Positions 48,813 to 56,616 of a stretch of 64,000 nt of DNA are shown piece by piece. Position numbers and translations under genes: made by a program. Source of the DNA: Streptomyces rubrogriseus (GTDB lineage Bacteria > Actinomycetota > Actinomycetes > Streptomycetales > Streptomycetaceae); NCBI RefSeq assembly GCF_027947575.1, contig NZ_CP116256.1, forward strand, positions 6,076,001-6,140,000. The letters are read 5' to 3'. The notes under the pieces are model-generated. The model was not told the DNA's origin. It did not search any database and saw only the letters and a list, made by a program, of their open reading frames with translations. Position 1 is the stretch's first letter. Each line of letters begins with the position of its first letter.

Positions 48813-50030
48813 TCAGCGCCTGACCTGGATCAGGGCGTGCGTGCCGCTCGTCCGCCAGCGCCGCTCGCCGCTCGCCTCCAACGCGGCCTCGGTCTTCGCG
48901 TCGAGCCCGGTGACCACGTCGGACTTCAGGGTGCGCAGCGCCGCGACCGGGCCGGGGAAGTACGCGGTGACCCGCGCGAAGGAGGTGGTCGGCGGCCACC
49001 ACCGGTCGCCCACCAGGCGCCGGTAGTTCAGGTCGCCCTTGAGGACGGTGACGGTGGCCGCGGCGAAGTCCTCGCGCAGGTCGTCGGGCATGTCCGCGTA
49101 CGGCAGCGGGGCGCAGGAGAAGGGGTGGGCCCTGACGGTGACGCGGCCGTCGGTCAGCGCGGTCCAGAGCCGCTCGCCGTGGGCCGCGGCCGCGCCGCCC
49201 GCCGCGACCAGCCGCCGCAGGGCGTCGAGCACGTCGGTGGGCGTGGCGTCGGAGACGTAGTACGGGTACGGCTTGACGTGCAGGACGGCCCGGTCGACGC
49301 GGCCCTCGGCGAGGAGGTGCGAGACGAGGAGCAGGTCGGGGACGAGTTCGCGGCCCGCGTTGTCGGCGACCAGGCACAGCGTGGCCGGACCCCGCCCCGT
49401 GGGGCCCGTCCCCGGGGCGGGGAGCAGGGACCAGAGGGTGTCGCTGTCGTCGGCGACGAGTGCCTCCACCGCGCCCTCGGTGCCGGCGCCCCGGTCGGAG
49501 AGGCGGAAGCCCAGGTCGGCGCGGTTGCCCCACAGCGAGCCGTGCAGCAGTGCGCGGGTCCGCTCCTCGGTGGACGACTCGTCGAGACGGTCGAGCGCGG
49601 CGAGTTCCTCGTCCGTCTCCGGCGCGTCGAGTTCGGCCAGCTTGGCGGGCCGGAACGGGTCGACGCCCTGCCAGGCGCCGGGGCCGAAGTAGCCGACGGC
49701 GTCGAGGAGCCTGCGGTAGAAGTGGCTCTCGGCCCACAGCCAGGGCACGTCGTACCAGGAGCGGCCGGCGTACGCGTCCATGCCCCACCGCGCCCAGCGG
49801 TCCCGGTCGCGGCCGGTGGGGTCGGCGTCGGCGGGCAGCGGCTCGACCACGCCGTCGGCGCAGCTCGCGAGCAACGCGTCGAGCGCGCGGAGCCGTTCGG
49901 GGCCGAAGGGGAAGGCGTCCCGCACCTGCCGCACGATGGCAGGGTGCCGCTCGGCGAGCACGCCGTGCGGGAAGGAGCCGGGCTCGTCGCCGAGGATGAC
50001 GGGGGCGGTCACGGACGGGGTGTCGGGCAT
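48813..50030 (-). CDS. DUF89/ARMT1 family damage-control phosphatase-like protein
   Basis: A 405-aa protein; the ATG at 50030 is set by the domain start (MPDTPSVTAPVILGDEPGSFPHGVLAERHPAIV), since the open frame further upstream runs through the repeat array. Metal and substrate motifs of DUF89: CLVADNAGRELVPDLL (Asp and Asn) and VLKGDLNYRRLVGD (Lys-Gly-Asp). The family (ARMT1) contains phosphatases that remove damaged sugar phosphates; carboxyl methyltransferase activity was proposed for the human member. A cytosolic role is likely. It ends 127 bp before geosmin synthase starts, same strand. Confidence 0.8.
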   Translation of the reverse strand: MPDTPSVTAPVILGDEPGSFPHGVLAERHPAIVRQVRDAFPFGPERLRALDALLASCADGVVEPLPADADPTGRDRDRWARWGMDAYAGRSWYDVPWLWAESHFYRRLLDAVGYFGPGAWQGVDPFRPAKLAELDAPETDEELAALDRLDESSTEERTRALLHGSLWGNRADLGFRLSDRGAGTEGAVEALVADDSDTLWSLLPAPGTGPTGRGPATLCLVADNAGRELVPDLLLVSHLLAEGRVDRAVLHVKPYPYYVSDATPTDVLDALRRLVAAGGAAAAHGERLWTALTDGRVTVRAHPFSCAPLPYADMPDDLREDFAAATVTVLKGDLNYRRLVGDRWWPPTTSFARVTAYFPGPVAALRTLKSDVVTGLDAKTEAALEASGERRWRTSGTHALIQVRR

Positions 50031-50044
50031 GCGCGTCACCGTAC

Positions 50045-50433
50045 CGGTCGGACCGCGCGCGACCCCGGTTCCGGACGGTCGGCCCGGGCACGACCCCGTG
50101 CCGGGCGGTCGGCCCGGGCACGACCCCGTGCCGGGCGGTCGGACGCAGCGCGTCCCCATTCCGGGCGGCCGACCCGGGCACGACCCCATTCCCGCCGATC
50201 GACCAGGCACGACCCCGTGCCGGGCAGTCGAACGGAGCACGACCCCATGCCGGACGGTCGACCCGGGCACGACCCCATTCCCGCCGATCGACCGGGCACG
50301 ACCCCGTGCCGGGCAGTCGAACGGAGCACGACCCCATGCCGGGCGATCGGCCCGGGCACGACCCCATTCCGGGCGGTCGGCCCGGGCGCGACCCCATTCC
50401 CGCCGGTCGGCCCGGGCGCCACCCCGTGCCGGG
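50045..50433. repeat. Tandem array of about 13 imperfect 30-bp repeats
   Basis: Units of about 30 bp (some 29 or 31) run from 50045 to 50433 in the gap between the ARMT1-like start and the cprB stop. The core is CGGTCGGCCCGGGCACGACC then CC with a variable CATTCC or CGTGCC segment. Units fall into types, and units 4-6 (50166-50254) are repeated almost exactly as units 7-9 (50255-50343), an 89-bp higher-order duplication. Several reading frames stay open through it, but these are artefacts of composition. There are no unique spacers, so it is not a CRISPR. Function unknown. Confidence 0.85.
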
Positions 50434-50436
50434 CGG

Positions 50437-51084
50437 TCAGGCCGTGCCCGTCTCCTGTTCCAGGCGGGCCGCGAGGGTGACGTAGCGGGCGCGGCGGGTC
50501 ACCGGGACCATGCCCCGGATCAGGATGTACCACATCTCCGCGAGGCGGCGGGGCTCGCGCCCGGCCGGTTCGAGGGTGCCGCCCACGACGCGGGTGCCGA
50601 CGACGGAGCAGACGAGGGTGTGGGCGACGGAGTCGACGTCGATGTCCCGGTGCACGTCCGACTGCCGCACCGCGTTCAGCAGCCGGGACGTGGCGATCTC
50701 CCGCCACTCGGCGAAGGGGTGCGGCAGGGGCGGCCGTACCGGTACGCCCGCGGTGGCCAGCCGCAGCCCGGCCCGCAGCACCGGCCCCTGTACGCAGAGC
50801 CGGGCCATGCCGAAAGTGAGGCGCATCAGCGCCTCCAGCGAGGAGTAGCCGCGCCCGTCCAGGTCCTTCGCCAGCCGGCGGGAGGTGCGGGACTGTATCT
50901 CCAGGATGGCGTGCGCGAGGTCTTCCTTCGCCGCGAAGTGGAAGTACAGGGCGCCCTTGGTGACCCCGGCGTGGGCGACTATCTCGCTCAGGGTCGTCGA
51001 CTCGTAGCCGCGGCGGTCGAAGAGGTCGGCCGCCGCACCGATGATCGTCGCGCGGGTCTGCTCGGCGCGTAGCTGCCTCGCCAT
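50437..51084 (-). CDS. cprB: TetR-family gamma-butyrolactone-receptor homologue CprB
   Basis: A 215-aa regulator. An N-terminal TetR helix-turn-helix (TTLSEIVAHAGVTKGALYFHF, about residues 30-50) precedes a ligand-binding core containing GPVLRAGLRLATAG and VHRDIDVDSVAHTLV. It matches S. coelicolor CprB from memory nearly throughout, the ArpA-like repressor that influences sporulation and actinorhodin production. A perfect inverted repeat 28 bp upstream of its start is a candidate autoregulatory operator. The repeat array directly follows its stop. Confidence 0.92.
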   Translation of the reverse strand: MARQLRAEQTRATIIGAAADLFDRRGYESTTLSEIVAHAGVTKGALYFHFAAKEDLAHAILEIQSRTSRRLAKDLDGRGYSSLEALMRLTFGMARLCVQGPVLRAGLRLATAGVPVRPPLPHPFAEWREIATSRLLNAVRQSDVHRDIDVDSVAHTLVCSVVGTRVVGGTLEPAGREPRRLAEMWYILIRGMVPVTRRARYVTLAARLEQETGTA

Positions 51085-51439
51085 CGGCTGGACTCTCCCG
51101 GGCTGGAACTCAACAGGCCGTGCCGCCTGTCTTTACCCCCGGCACACGATAACCCACCGGCTAACTGTCCGTCAGATCAGCTTCCCGGCGCCCCGATCAC
51201 CCACGGACACCGCCGGGCATACCGCGCGGCATTCCGCTTCGGCCCGCTTTCGCCACCCCCGTTCATCACGATGCGGCACCGACAACTCAGAGCAGTTCGC
51301 TGGTCACTTGACTACCAGCGGTCACACACGGTTTGCTCCGGCCAGGCGAGTTTCACCCGGTTGGCGCACTGACCCGCGGCTCCGGGCCGTCCCGCCCCGT
51401 TCCTCCTGCTCGGCCGCACAGCGAGGTGCCCCCGCCCCC
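51085..51439. promoter_or_regulatory. Divergent promoter region between cprB and the conservon-linked binding protein
   Basis: 355 bp. ACAGGC at 51113-51118 and GCCTGT at 51125-51130 are perfect half-sites 28-46 bp upstream of cprB, with AAAGACA/TGTCTTT flanks, a likely CprB operator. GCTGGT at 51299-51304 and ACCAGC at 51314-51319 (9-bp spacer) form a second inverted repeat, 120 bp before the lipoprotein start. An AT-rich tract around 51290-51315 could carry that promoter. No gene is seen. Confidence 0.55.
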
Positions 51440-52453
51440 ATGAGTACAGCTCCCCCGCCCACCCACTCCCCCGGTCCCGCCCGCGCCGCGGTCCTCACCG
51501 CGGCCGTCTGCCTGCTGGTGGCCGGCTGCTCCGCCCTCGGCGGGGACGAGGACGGCTCGACGGCGGACGCCGCGGGCGGGTCCGGCGGCGACCGGATGAA
51601 GATCGTCATGGTCACCCACGGCGGTGAGGGCGACGCCTTCTGGGACCGGGTGCGCAAGGGCGCCGAGGCGGCGGCCGCCAAGGACGGCGTCGACCTGACC
51701 TACGCCGGGGACGCCGACACCGCCGACCAGGCCGACCTGGTGCGGGACGCCATCCGTGACAAGGCCGACGGCATCGCCGTGACCCTGGCCAAACCGCAGG
51801 CGATGAAGGCGCCGGTCGCCGAGGCGAAGGCGGCCGGGATCCCGGTGGTCGGCCTCAACTCCGGCATCGACGCCTGGCGGTCCACCGGGCTCCTGGGCTA
51901 CTTCGGGCAGGACGAGAGCGTCGCGGGCCGGGCCGTCGGCGACAAGCTGGACGACCTCAGGGCGAAGCACGCCCTGTGCGTCATCCACGAGCGCGGCAAC
52001 GTCGCCCTGGAGGCCCGCTGCGCCGGTGTGAAGAAGACCTTCGGCGGCGAGACCGAGATGCTCTACGTCGAGGGCACCGACATGAAGGCGGTCGGCGCGG
52101 CCGTCACGGCGCGCCTGCGGCAGGACCCCAGCATCGACGAAGTCGTCATGAACGGCGCCGCGTTCGCCCTCACCGCGGTCGAGGCGGTCGACGCGGCGGG
52201 CAGCGACGCCCACGTCGCCACCTTCGACCTCGACGACGACCTGGTGGCCGCCGTCAAACGCGGGGACGTCCAGTTCGCCGTGGACCAGCAGCCGTATCTG
52301 CAGGGTTATCTCGCGGTGGACGCGCTCTGGCTCTACCGCACCAACGGCAACGTCAGCGGGGGCGGCGTGGCCCCCGTGCTGACCGGCCCCGCGTTCGTGA
52401 CCCGGACCAACGCCGACTCGGTCGCCGAGTTCGCCGCGGGCGGCACCCGGTGA
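51440..52453 (+). CDS. Orphan periplasmic sugar-binding-type lipoprotein preceding a conservon
   Basis: A 337-aa exported lipoprotein; the signal ends in VCLLVAGCSA (lipobox). The body has the LacI/RbsB-type binding fold: IVMVTHGGEGDAFWDRVRKGAEAAAAKDGVDLTYAG, LVRDAIRDKADGIAVTLAKPQAM, AGIPVVGLNSGIDAW and FAVDQQPYLQGYLAVDALWL. There are no linked permease or ATPase genes. A sensor kinase gene follows after 68 bp on the same strand, so it may present a ligand to that sensor instead of an importer. The ligand is probably a sugar, nucleoside or autoinducer-2-like compound, but this is not predictable. Confidence 0.85.
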   Translation: MSTAPPPTHSPGPARAAVLTAAVCLLVAGCSALGGDEDGSTADAAGGSGGDRMKIVMVTHGGEGDAFWDRVRKGAEAAAAKDGVDLTYAGDADTADQADLVRDAIRDKADGIAVTLAKPQAMKAPVAEAKAAGIPVVGLNSGIDAWRSTGLLGYFGQDESVAGRAVGDKLDDLRAKHALCVIHERGNVALEARCAGVKKTFGGETEMLYVEGTDMKAVGAAVTARLRQDPSIDEVVMNGAAFALTAVEAVDAAGSDAHVATFDLDDDLVAAVKRGDVQFAVDQQPYLQGYLAVDALWLYRTNGNVSGGGVAPVLTGPAFVTRTNADSVAEFAAGGTR

Positions 52454-52521
52454 CCGGGCCCCGCGGCCGCCGGCACCTCCGCACCCCCGCCACCCCGCCC
52501 CACTGATCGCCTAGGACGACG

Positions 52522-55026
52522 ATGCCTGCACGGAAGTCACGGAAGAAGGGTGCCCGGCGCCGCCTCGGCTCCATACGTCTCTCCCTGATCCTCCTGGCCC
52601 TGGTCCCCGGCGTCACCCTCGCGGCCGTGTGGGGCGTCACGACGATCCAGATGTTCTCGGAGGGCCTGCGGCTGCGCGCGCAGACGGAGCTGAGCCGCGA
52701 CACCGGCGCCATGGGCACCGAGGCCGCCCTGGCCCTGCAGCGGGAGCGCAGTCTGTCGGCCGCCTGGCTGGCCGCACCGGACGGCGACCGGGAGGCACTG
52801 GACGCACAGCGGAAGAAGACGGACGAGGCGGTCGCGCAGCTGGTCGGCCAGTCCGACGCGATCGAGAGTGCTCCCGCCCGCGTCTCGGACCGGTTGTACT
52901 CGGTACTCGGCTCGGTGGGCAGCCTGGAGTACTACCGCAACCAGGTGGACGACCCCAGCGACATCACCGCCGAGCAGGCACTCGACCAGTACACCGCGAT
53001 CGTCGACGACCAGATCCACGCCTTCCAGGAGCTGTCCCAGGTCGACGACGGCGACCTCACCTCGCAGGCCGGTCCGCTGGTCGCCCTCGAACACGCCGCC
53101 GAGCTGGCCTCCCAGGAGGACGCCCAGCTCACCCTGGCCTGGCCGGCCGGCCGGATGGACGAGGAGCAGTGGTCCCGGTTCGCCCAGCTGGTGCACACCC
53201 GCCGCTGGCTCGTGCAGGACCAGATCCTCCCCTCGCTGACCGGCAGCGCGAAGACCCAGACCGAGCGCATCCTCGCGAGTTCCGAGTGGAAGTCCATGCA
53301 GGACGTCGAGGACCAGGTGCTCGAGGCCCGTTCCGGGGGCGGGGACGACCGGATCGACCTGCCGGACGCACGACAGCGCTGGATCACCGCCTTCGACGAG
53401 ATCCGCACCCAGTACGGTCAGCTCATCCGGCAGCAGACGGACGGGCTGCTCGACCGCAGTGCGGAGGAGGCGCGCGGGCTGCTGATCACGGCCGCCTCCC
53501 TCAGCGCGGGCGGCCTGATCGCCCTGCTGCTCTGCATCGTGATGTCCTGGCGCATCACCCGCTCGCTCTCCCGGCGGCTGCGCGGACTGCGGCTGGCCAC
53601 CCTGAGCCTGGCCGAGGAACGGCTGCCCGACGTGGTGGCCCGCCTCGAGCGCGGCGAGACGGTCGACGTGGAGTCCGCGACGCCCCCGCTGGACTACGGA
53701 CGGGACGAACTCGGCCAGGTCGCGCAGGCGTTCAACGCGGCGCAGCGCACCGCCGTGCACACCGCCGTCGAACTCGCCGACACCCGGCGCGGCTTCCAGA
53801 AGGTCATCCTGGGCATCGCGCGGCAGAGCCAGAACCTCGTCAACATGCAGCTCGGCAAGCTCGACGCGCTGGAGCGGGAGCACACGGACCCCGAGATCCT
53901 CAAGGGCCTGTACGAGCTGGACTCCACGGCCAGTCAGCTGCGGCGCTACGAGGAGAACCTCGTCATCATCAGCGGCGAGCAGCCCCGGCGCACCTGGCGC
54001 GAGCCCGTGTCGCTGGTCGACATCCTGCGCAGCGCCGTCGGCGAGGTCGCCGAGTACCAGCGGGTGGAGCTGCACGCCGACGAGGAGGTGGCCCTCGCCC
54101 CGCCCGCGGTGGCCGACGTGATCCACCTCCTGGCCGAGCTGATCGACAACGCGACCGCGTACTCCCCCGCGCCCAACCCGGTCGGCGTGCGGGCGGCGCT
54201 GGTGGCCAAGGGCCTGGCCGTCGAGATCGAGGACCGCGGGCTCGGCCTGTCGGAGGAGGACTACGCCTCTTTCAACGCCCAGTTGGCGGTGGCCCCGCAG
54301 TTCGACGTGGTGGCGCTCGCCGACGACCTGCGGCTCGGCATGTTCGTCGTGGCCCGCCTCGCGCACCGGCACGGCATCACCGTCACGCTGCGCCCCTCGC
54401 CGTACGGCGGGACCACGGCGATCGTGCTGATCCCGCACGACATCGTGGTGCGGGAGCCGGCCGGCGGGGCGGACGGCACCGGTGCCGCGGCGAACGGCGC
54501 GCGGGCCCCTGGGTCGCCGCGGCCACCGCGCGCGACTCGGCCGACCCGGCGGGCCCGGCCACCGGCACCGGCATCAGCACCGGCACCGGCGAGGCAGCCC
54601 CGGGCGCCGCGGCCGGACGGTCCGCCTCGGCGGGACGGTCCGCCTCGGCGGGACGGTCCGCCTCGGCGGGACGGTCCGCCACGGCCTCGGCAGCGGACGG
54701 GGACCCGGCCGGCGGCCCCCGGCCGGTGCGCCCCGTACGGTCGTCCCGGCCGGCGCCCGCGGGCCCGTCCGCAGCCGCGGCGGGTTCCCCGGCGGCTCCG
54801 GCGACTCCGCGCACGGCGCCTCCGACGGGCGCGGCGGACTGGCGCCGCTGCCCCGCCGGGTACCGCAGACCAGCCTCGCCGCCGAACTGCGCGACGAGGA
54901 TCCGGGCGGCCGCCGGGACGGCTCGGACGACGCGGCCGGCGACGCCTACGCCGACTTCACGGCCGAGCGCGCCGCCTCGTCCCTCGCCGGTTTCCAGCGC
55001 GGCACGCTGCGGGCCCAGACCGATGA
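52522..55026 (+). CDS. Conservon sensor histidine kinase-like protein (CvnA), 3' end frameshifted
   Basis: As sequenced, 834 aa. Helix one (IRLSLILLALVPGVTLAAVWGVT) and helix two (about residues 319-343) flank an extracytoplasmic all-helical nitrate/NIT-like sensor domain of about 270 residues (helices such as ALDQYTAIVDDQIHAFQELS). A HAMP-like segment follows, then the ATPase: N-box LAELIDNATAYSP and G1 EDRGLGLS. The phosphoacceptor LDH motif of the family reads L-D467-S468, so the His is missing. After about residue 655 the frame loses normal codon bias; the expected C-terminal tail lies in another frame up to 55201 (see 54720). Partners CvnB, CvnC and CvnD follow. Confidence 0.82.
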   Translation: MPARKSRKKGARRRLGSIRLSLILLALVPGVTLAAVWGVTTIQMFSEGLRLRAQTELSRDTGAMGTEAALALQRERSLSAAWLAAPDGDREALDAQRKKTDEAVAQLVGQSDAIESAPARVSDRLYSVLGSVGSLEYYRNQVDDPSDITAEQALDQYTAIVDDQIHAFQELSQVDDGDLTSQAGPLVALEHAAELASQEDAQLTLAWPAGRMDEEQWSRFAQLVHTRRWLVQDQILPSLTGSAKTQTERILASSEWKSMQDVEDQVLEARSGGGDDRIDLPDARQRWITAFDEIRTQYGQLIRQQTDGLLDRSAEEARGLLITAASLSAGGLIALLLCIVMSWRITRSLSRRLRGLRLATLSLAEERLPDVVARLERGETVDVESATPPLDYGRDELGQVAQAFNAAQRTAVHTAVELADTRRGFQKVILGIARQSQNLVNMQLGKLDALEREHTDPEILKGLYELDSTASQLRRYEENLVIISGEQPRRTWREPVSLVDILRSAVGEVAEYQRVELHADEEVALAPPAVADVIHLLAELIDNATAYSPAPNPVGVRAALVAKGLAVEIEDRGLGLSEEDYASFNAQLAVAPQFDVVALADDLRLGMFVVARLAHRHGITVTLRPSPYGGTTAIVLIPHDIVVREPAGGADGTGAAANGARAPGSPRPPRATRPTRRARPPAPASAPAPARQPRAPRPDGPPRRDGPPRRDGPPRRDGPPRPRQRTGTRPAAPGRCAPYGRPGRRPRARPQPRRVPRRLRRLRARRLRRARRTGAAAPPGTADQPRRRTARRGSGRPPGRLGRRGRRRLRRLHGRARRLVPRRFPARHAAGPDR
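54615..54686 (+). repeat. 18-bp tandem repeats in the CvnA linker
   Basis: Four units of GGACGGTCCGCCTCGGCG start at 54615, 54633, 54651 and 54669, the last with changes. In the frame with best codon bias they encode GRSASA hexapeptides in a low-complexity linker. Both suspected frameshifts flank this array. Confidence 0.85.
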
Positions 55027-55201
55027 CGACGCGGCCGAAGCAGCCGACCCGGACGAAACACACGAAGCAGCCGAAGCACACGAGGCGGACGAGGACGCCG
55101 GTCGCGCGGGCGACCGCGCCACCGAGGGGCACGCGCTGTCCTCCGCCGCCCACTCGACCCCGACCGCCGACCGCCGACCGCCCACGAAGGACACGCGATG
55201 A
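54720..55201 (+). pseudogene. Displaced C-terminal segment of CvnA
   Basis: The typical CvnA ending, LAPLPRRVPQTSLAAELRDE and later FTAERAASSLAGFQRGTLRA, is encoded in the third reading frame and ends at the TGA at 55199-55201, overlapping the cvnB ATG in the usual ATGA. Codon bias suggests the frame changes twice: first between 54490 and 54512 (near GGGCCCC) and then between 54690 and 54725 (near GGCCCCCGG). Each is explained by one missing base. Either the gene is truncated in this strain or the sequence has homopolymer errors. Confidence 0.7.
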
Positions 55202-55617
55202 CCCGACCCTCCCCCGCCACGCACACCGAGCTGGACCAGTTGCTCACCGGACTCGTGGAGCGGGTCGCCGACGTGAACCAGGCCGTGGTGCTCTCCGAGG
55301 ACGGCCTGGTCGTCAGCAAGTCCACCGGGTTCCTGCGGGACGACGCCGAGCGGCTGGCGGCGACCGCGTCGGGCCTGATGAGCCTCAGCAAGGGCGTCAG
55401 CATGGACTTCCGGGGCGGCCCGGTGCGCCAGGCGCTCATCGAGATGGCCAACAGCTACCTGATACTCACCTCCGCGGGCCCCGGCGCGCACCTGGTCGTG
55501 CTCACCGGGCCGAACGCCGACGTCGGCGTGGTGGCGTACCAGATGAACATGCTGGTGAAGAAGATCGGCGAGCACCTGAGCGCGGCACCGCGGGCCACCG
55601 CCGGCCCCGGCGAGTGA
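55198..55617 (+). CDS. Roadblock/LC7 protein (conservon CvnB)
   Basis: A 139-aa roadblock-fold protein, with ELDQLLTGLVERVADVNQAVVLSEDGLVVSKS at the start and SAGPGAHLVVLTGPNADVGVVAYQM at the end. Roadblock proteins act as modulators of small Ras/Mgl-type GTPases. Its ATG overlaps the terminal TGA of the displaced CvnA frame. It belongs to the CvnA-B-C-D conservon, a membrane-linked switch of the G-protein type known in Streptomyces. Confidence 0.93.
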   Translation: MTRPSPATHTELDQLLTGLVERVADVNQAVVLSEDGLVVSKSTGFLRDDAERLAATASGLMSLSKGVSMDFRGGPVRQALIEMANSYLILTSAGPGAHLVVLTGPNADVGVVAYQMNMLVKKIGEHLSAAPRATAGPGE

Positions 55618-55618
55618 C

Positions 55619-55978
55619 GTGACCGGAGGCGACGCTGCGGGCCGGCTCGTACGGCCGTTCACCCTGACCGGCGGCCGGACCCGGCCCAGCCGCGCCGACT
55701 TCACCCTCATCACGACGGTGACCGCGATCGACCCGCAGCCCGCCCGGGCGGCGCGGCCACAGCCCGAGCACCTGCGGATCCTGCGGCTGTGCGCCGAGCC
55801 GATGGCCGTGGCGGAGCTCGCGGCCCGCCTCGACCTGCCGGTGAGCGTGGTCGTCATCCTGCTCTCGGACCTGCTGGAGGCCGGCCGCATCACCGCGCGG
55901 CCGCCGCACCCGGTCTCCCGCGCCACCGACGACCTGGACCTGCTGCAGAAAGTGAGGGACGGCCTTGGCCGGCTCTGA
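55619..55978 (+). CDS. DUF742 protein (conservon CvnC)
   Basis: A 119-aa protein starting with the GTG at 55619, one base after the cvnB stop. DUF742 signature: RLVRPFTLTGGRTRPS near the N-terminus, FTLITTVTA, and a winged-helix-like C-terminal half (EHLRILRLCAEPMAVAELAARLDLPVSVVVILLSDLLEAGRI). The domain is thought to work between sensor and GTPase; DNA binding is not shown. Confidence 0.93.
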   Translation: MTGGDAAGRLVRPFTLTGGRTRPSRADFTLITTVTAIDPQPARAARPQPEHLRILRLCAEPMAVAELAARLDLPVSVVVILLSDLLEAGRITARPPHPVSRATDDLDLLQKVRDGLGRL

Positions 55979-56576
55979 GCGCGTCGCCGAGACGCCCACG
56001 GCATCCGCACGCTCCACCGCGCCCGAGGCGGTGAAGATCCTGATCGCGGGCGGCTTCGGCGTCGGCAAGACCACCATGGTCGGGTCGGTCAGCGAGATCG
56101 CCCCGCTGCGCACCGAGGAACCGCTGACCGCGGCGGGCCTGGACGTCGACGACCTCGCCGGCATCGAGGAGAAGCGGGCCACGACGGTGGCGCTGGACTT
56201 CGGCCGGATCACCATCGGCCGGGACGTGGTGCTGTACCTGTTCGGTACGCCCGGCCAGCAGCGGTTCTGGTTCATGTGGAACGACCTGGCGATCGGGGCG
56301 CTCGGCGCGGTGGTCCTGGTCGACGTCCGCAGGCCCGAGTCGAGCTTCGCCGCGATCGACTTCTTCGAGCGGCGGGGCATTCCGTTCGTCGTCGCCGTGA
56401 ACGGCTTCCACGGCCGGCACCCGTACCCGGCGGCGGAGATCCGCGAGGCCCTCGCGCTGCCGGAGCACGTGCAGGTGCTGCTGTGCGACGCGCGGGAGCG
56501 GACCTCCAGCCGGGACGTCCTCATCGCCCTGATCGACCAGCTGATCGACGCCGCGGCCGGGGCCGCGGCGTCCTAG
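55965..56576 (+). CDS. Small Ras/Arf-like GTPase (conservon CvnD)
   Basis: A 203-aa GTP-binding protein. TTG start at 55965, overlapping cvnC by 14 nt, with GAGGGA 5 nt upstream. The P-loop is GGFGVGKTTMVGSV, switch II LYLFGTPGQQRFWFMW, and G4 is reduced to AVNGFH in place of NKxD. CvnD proteins hydrolyse GTP and are thought to switch output of the sensor kinase complex. It is the last gene of the conservon. Confidence 0.93.
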   Translation: MAGSERVAETPTASARSTAPEAVKILIAGGFGVGKTTMVGSVSEIAPLRTEEPLTAAGLDVDDLAGIEEKRATTVALDFGRITIGRDVVLYLFGTPGQQRFWFMWNDLAIGALGAVVLVDVRRPESSFAAIDFFERRGIPFVVAVNGFHGRHPYPAAEIREALALPEHVQVLLCDARERTSSRDVLIALIDQLIDAAAGAAAS

Positions 56577-56616
56577 CGGGTCGTAGCGGGCGTGACGAGG
56601 CGTCTCAGGGCGCCCG

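Noticed and set aside
50045..50433. CRISPR array
   Set aside because: Units are contiguous with no unique spacers and there are no cas genes.
54490..54725. Programmed ribosomal frameshifting in cvnA
   Set aside because: No slippery heptamer with a downstream stem was found, and two shifts in one linker are easier to explain as missing bases.
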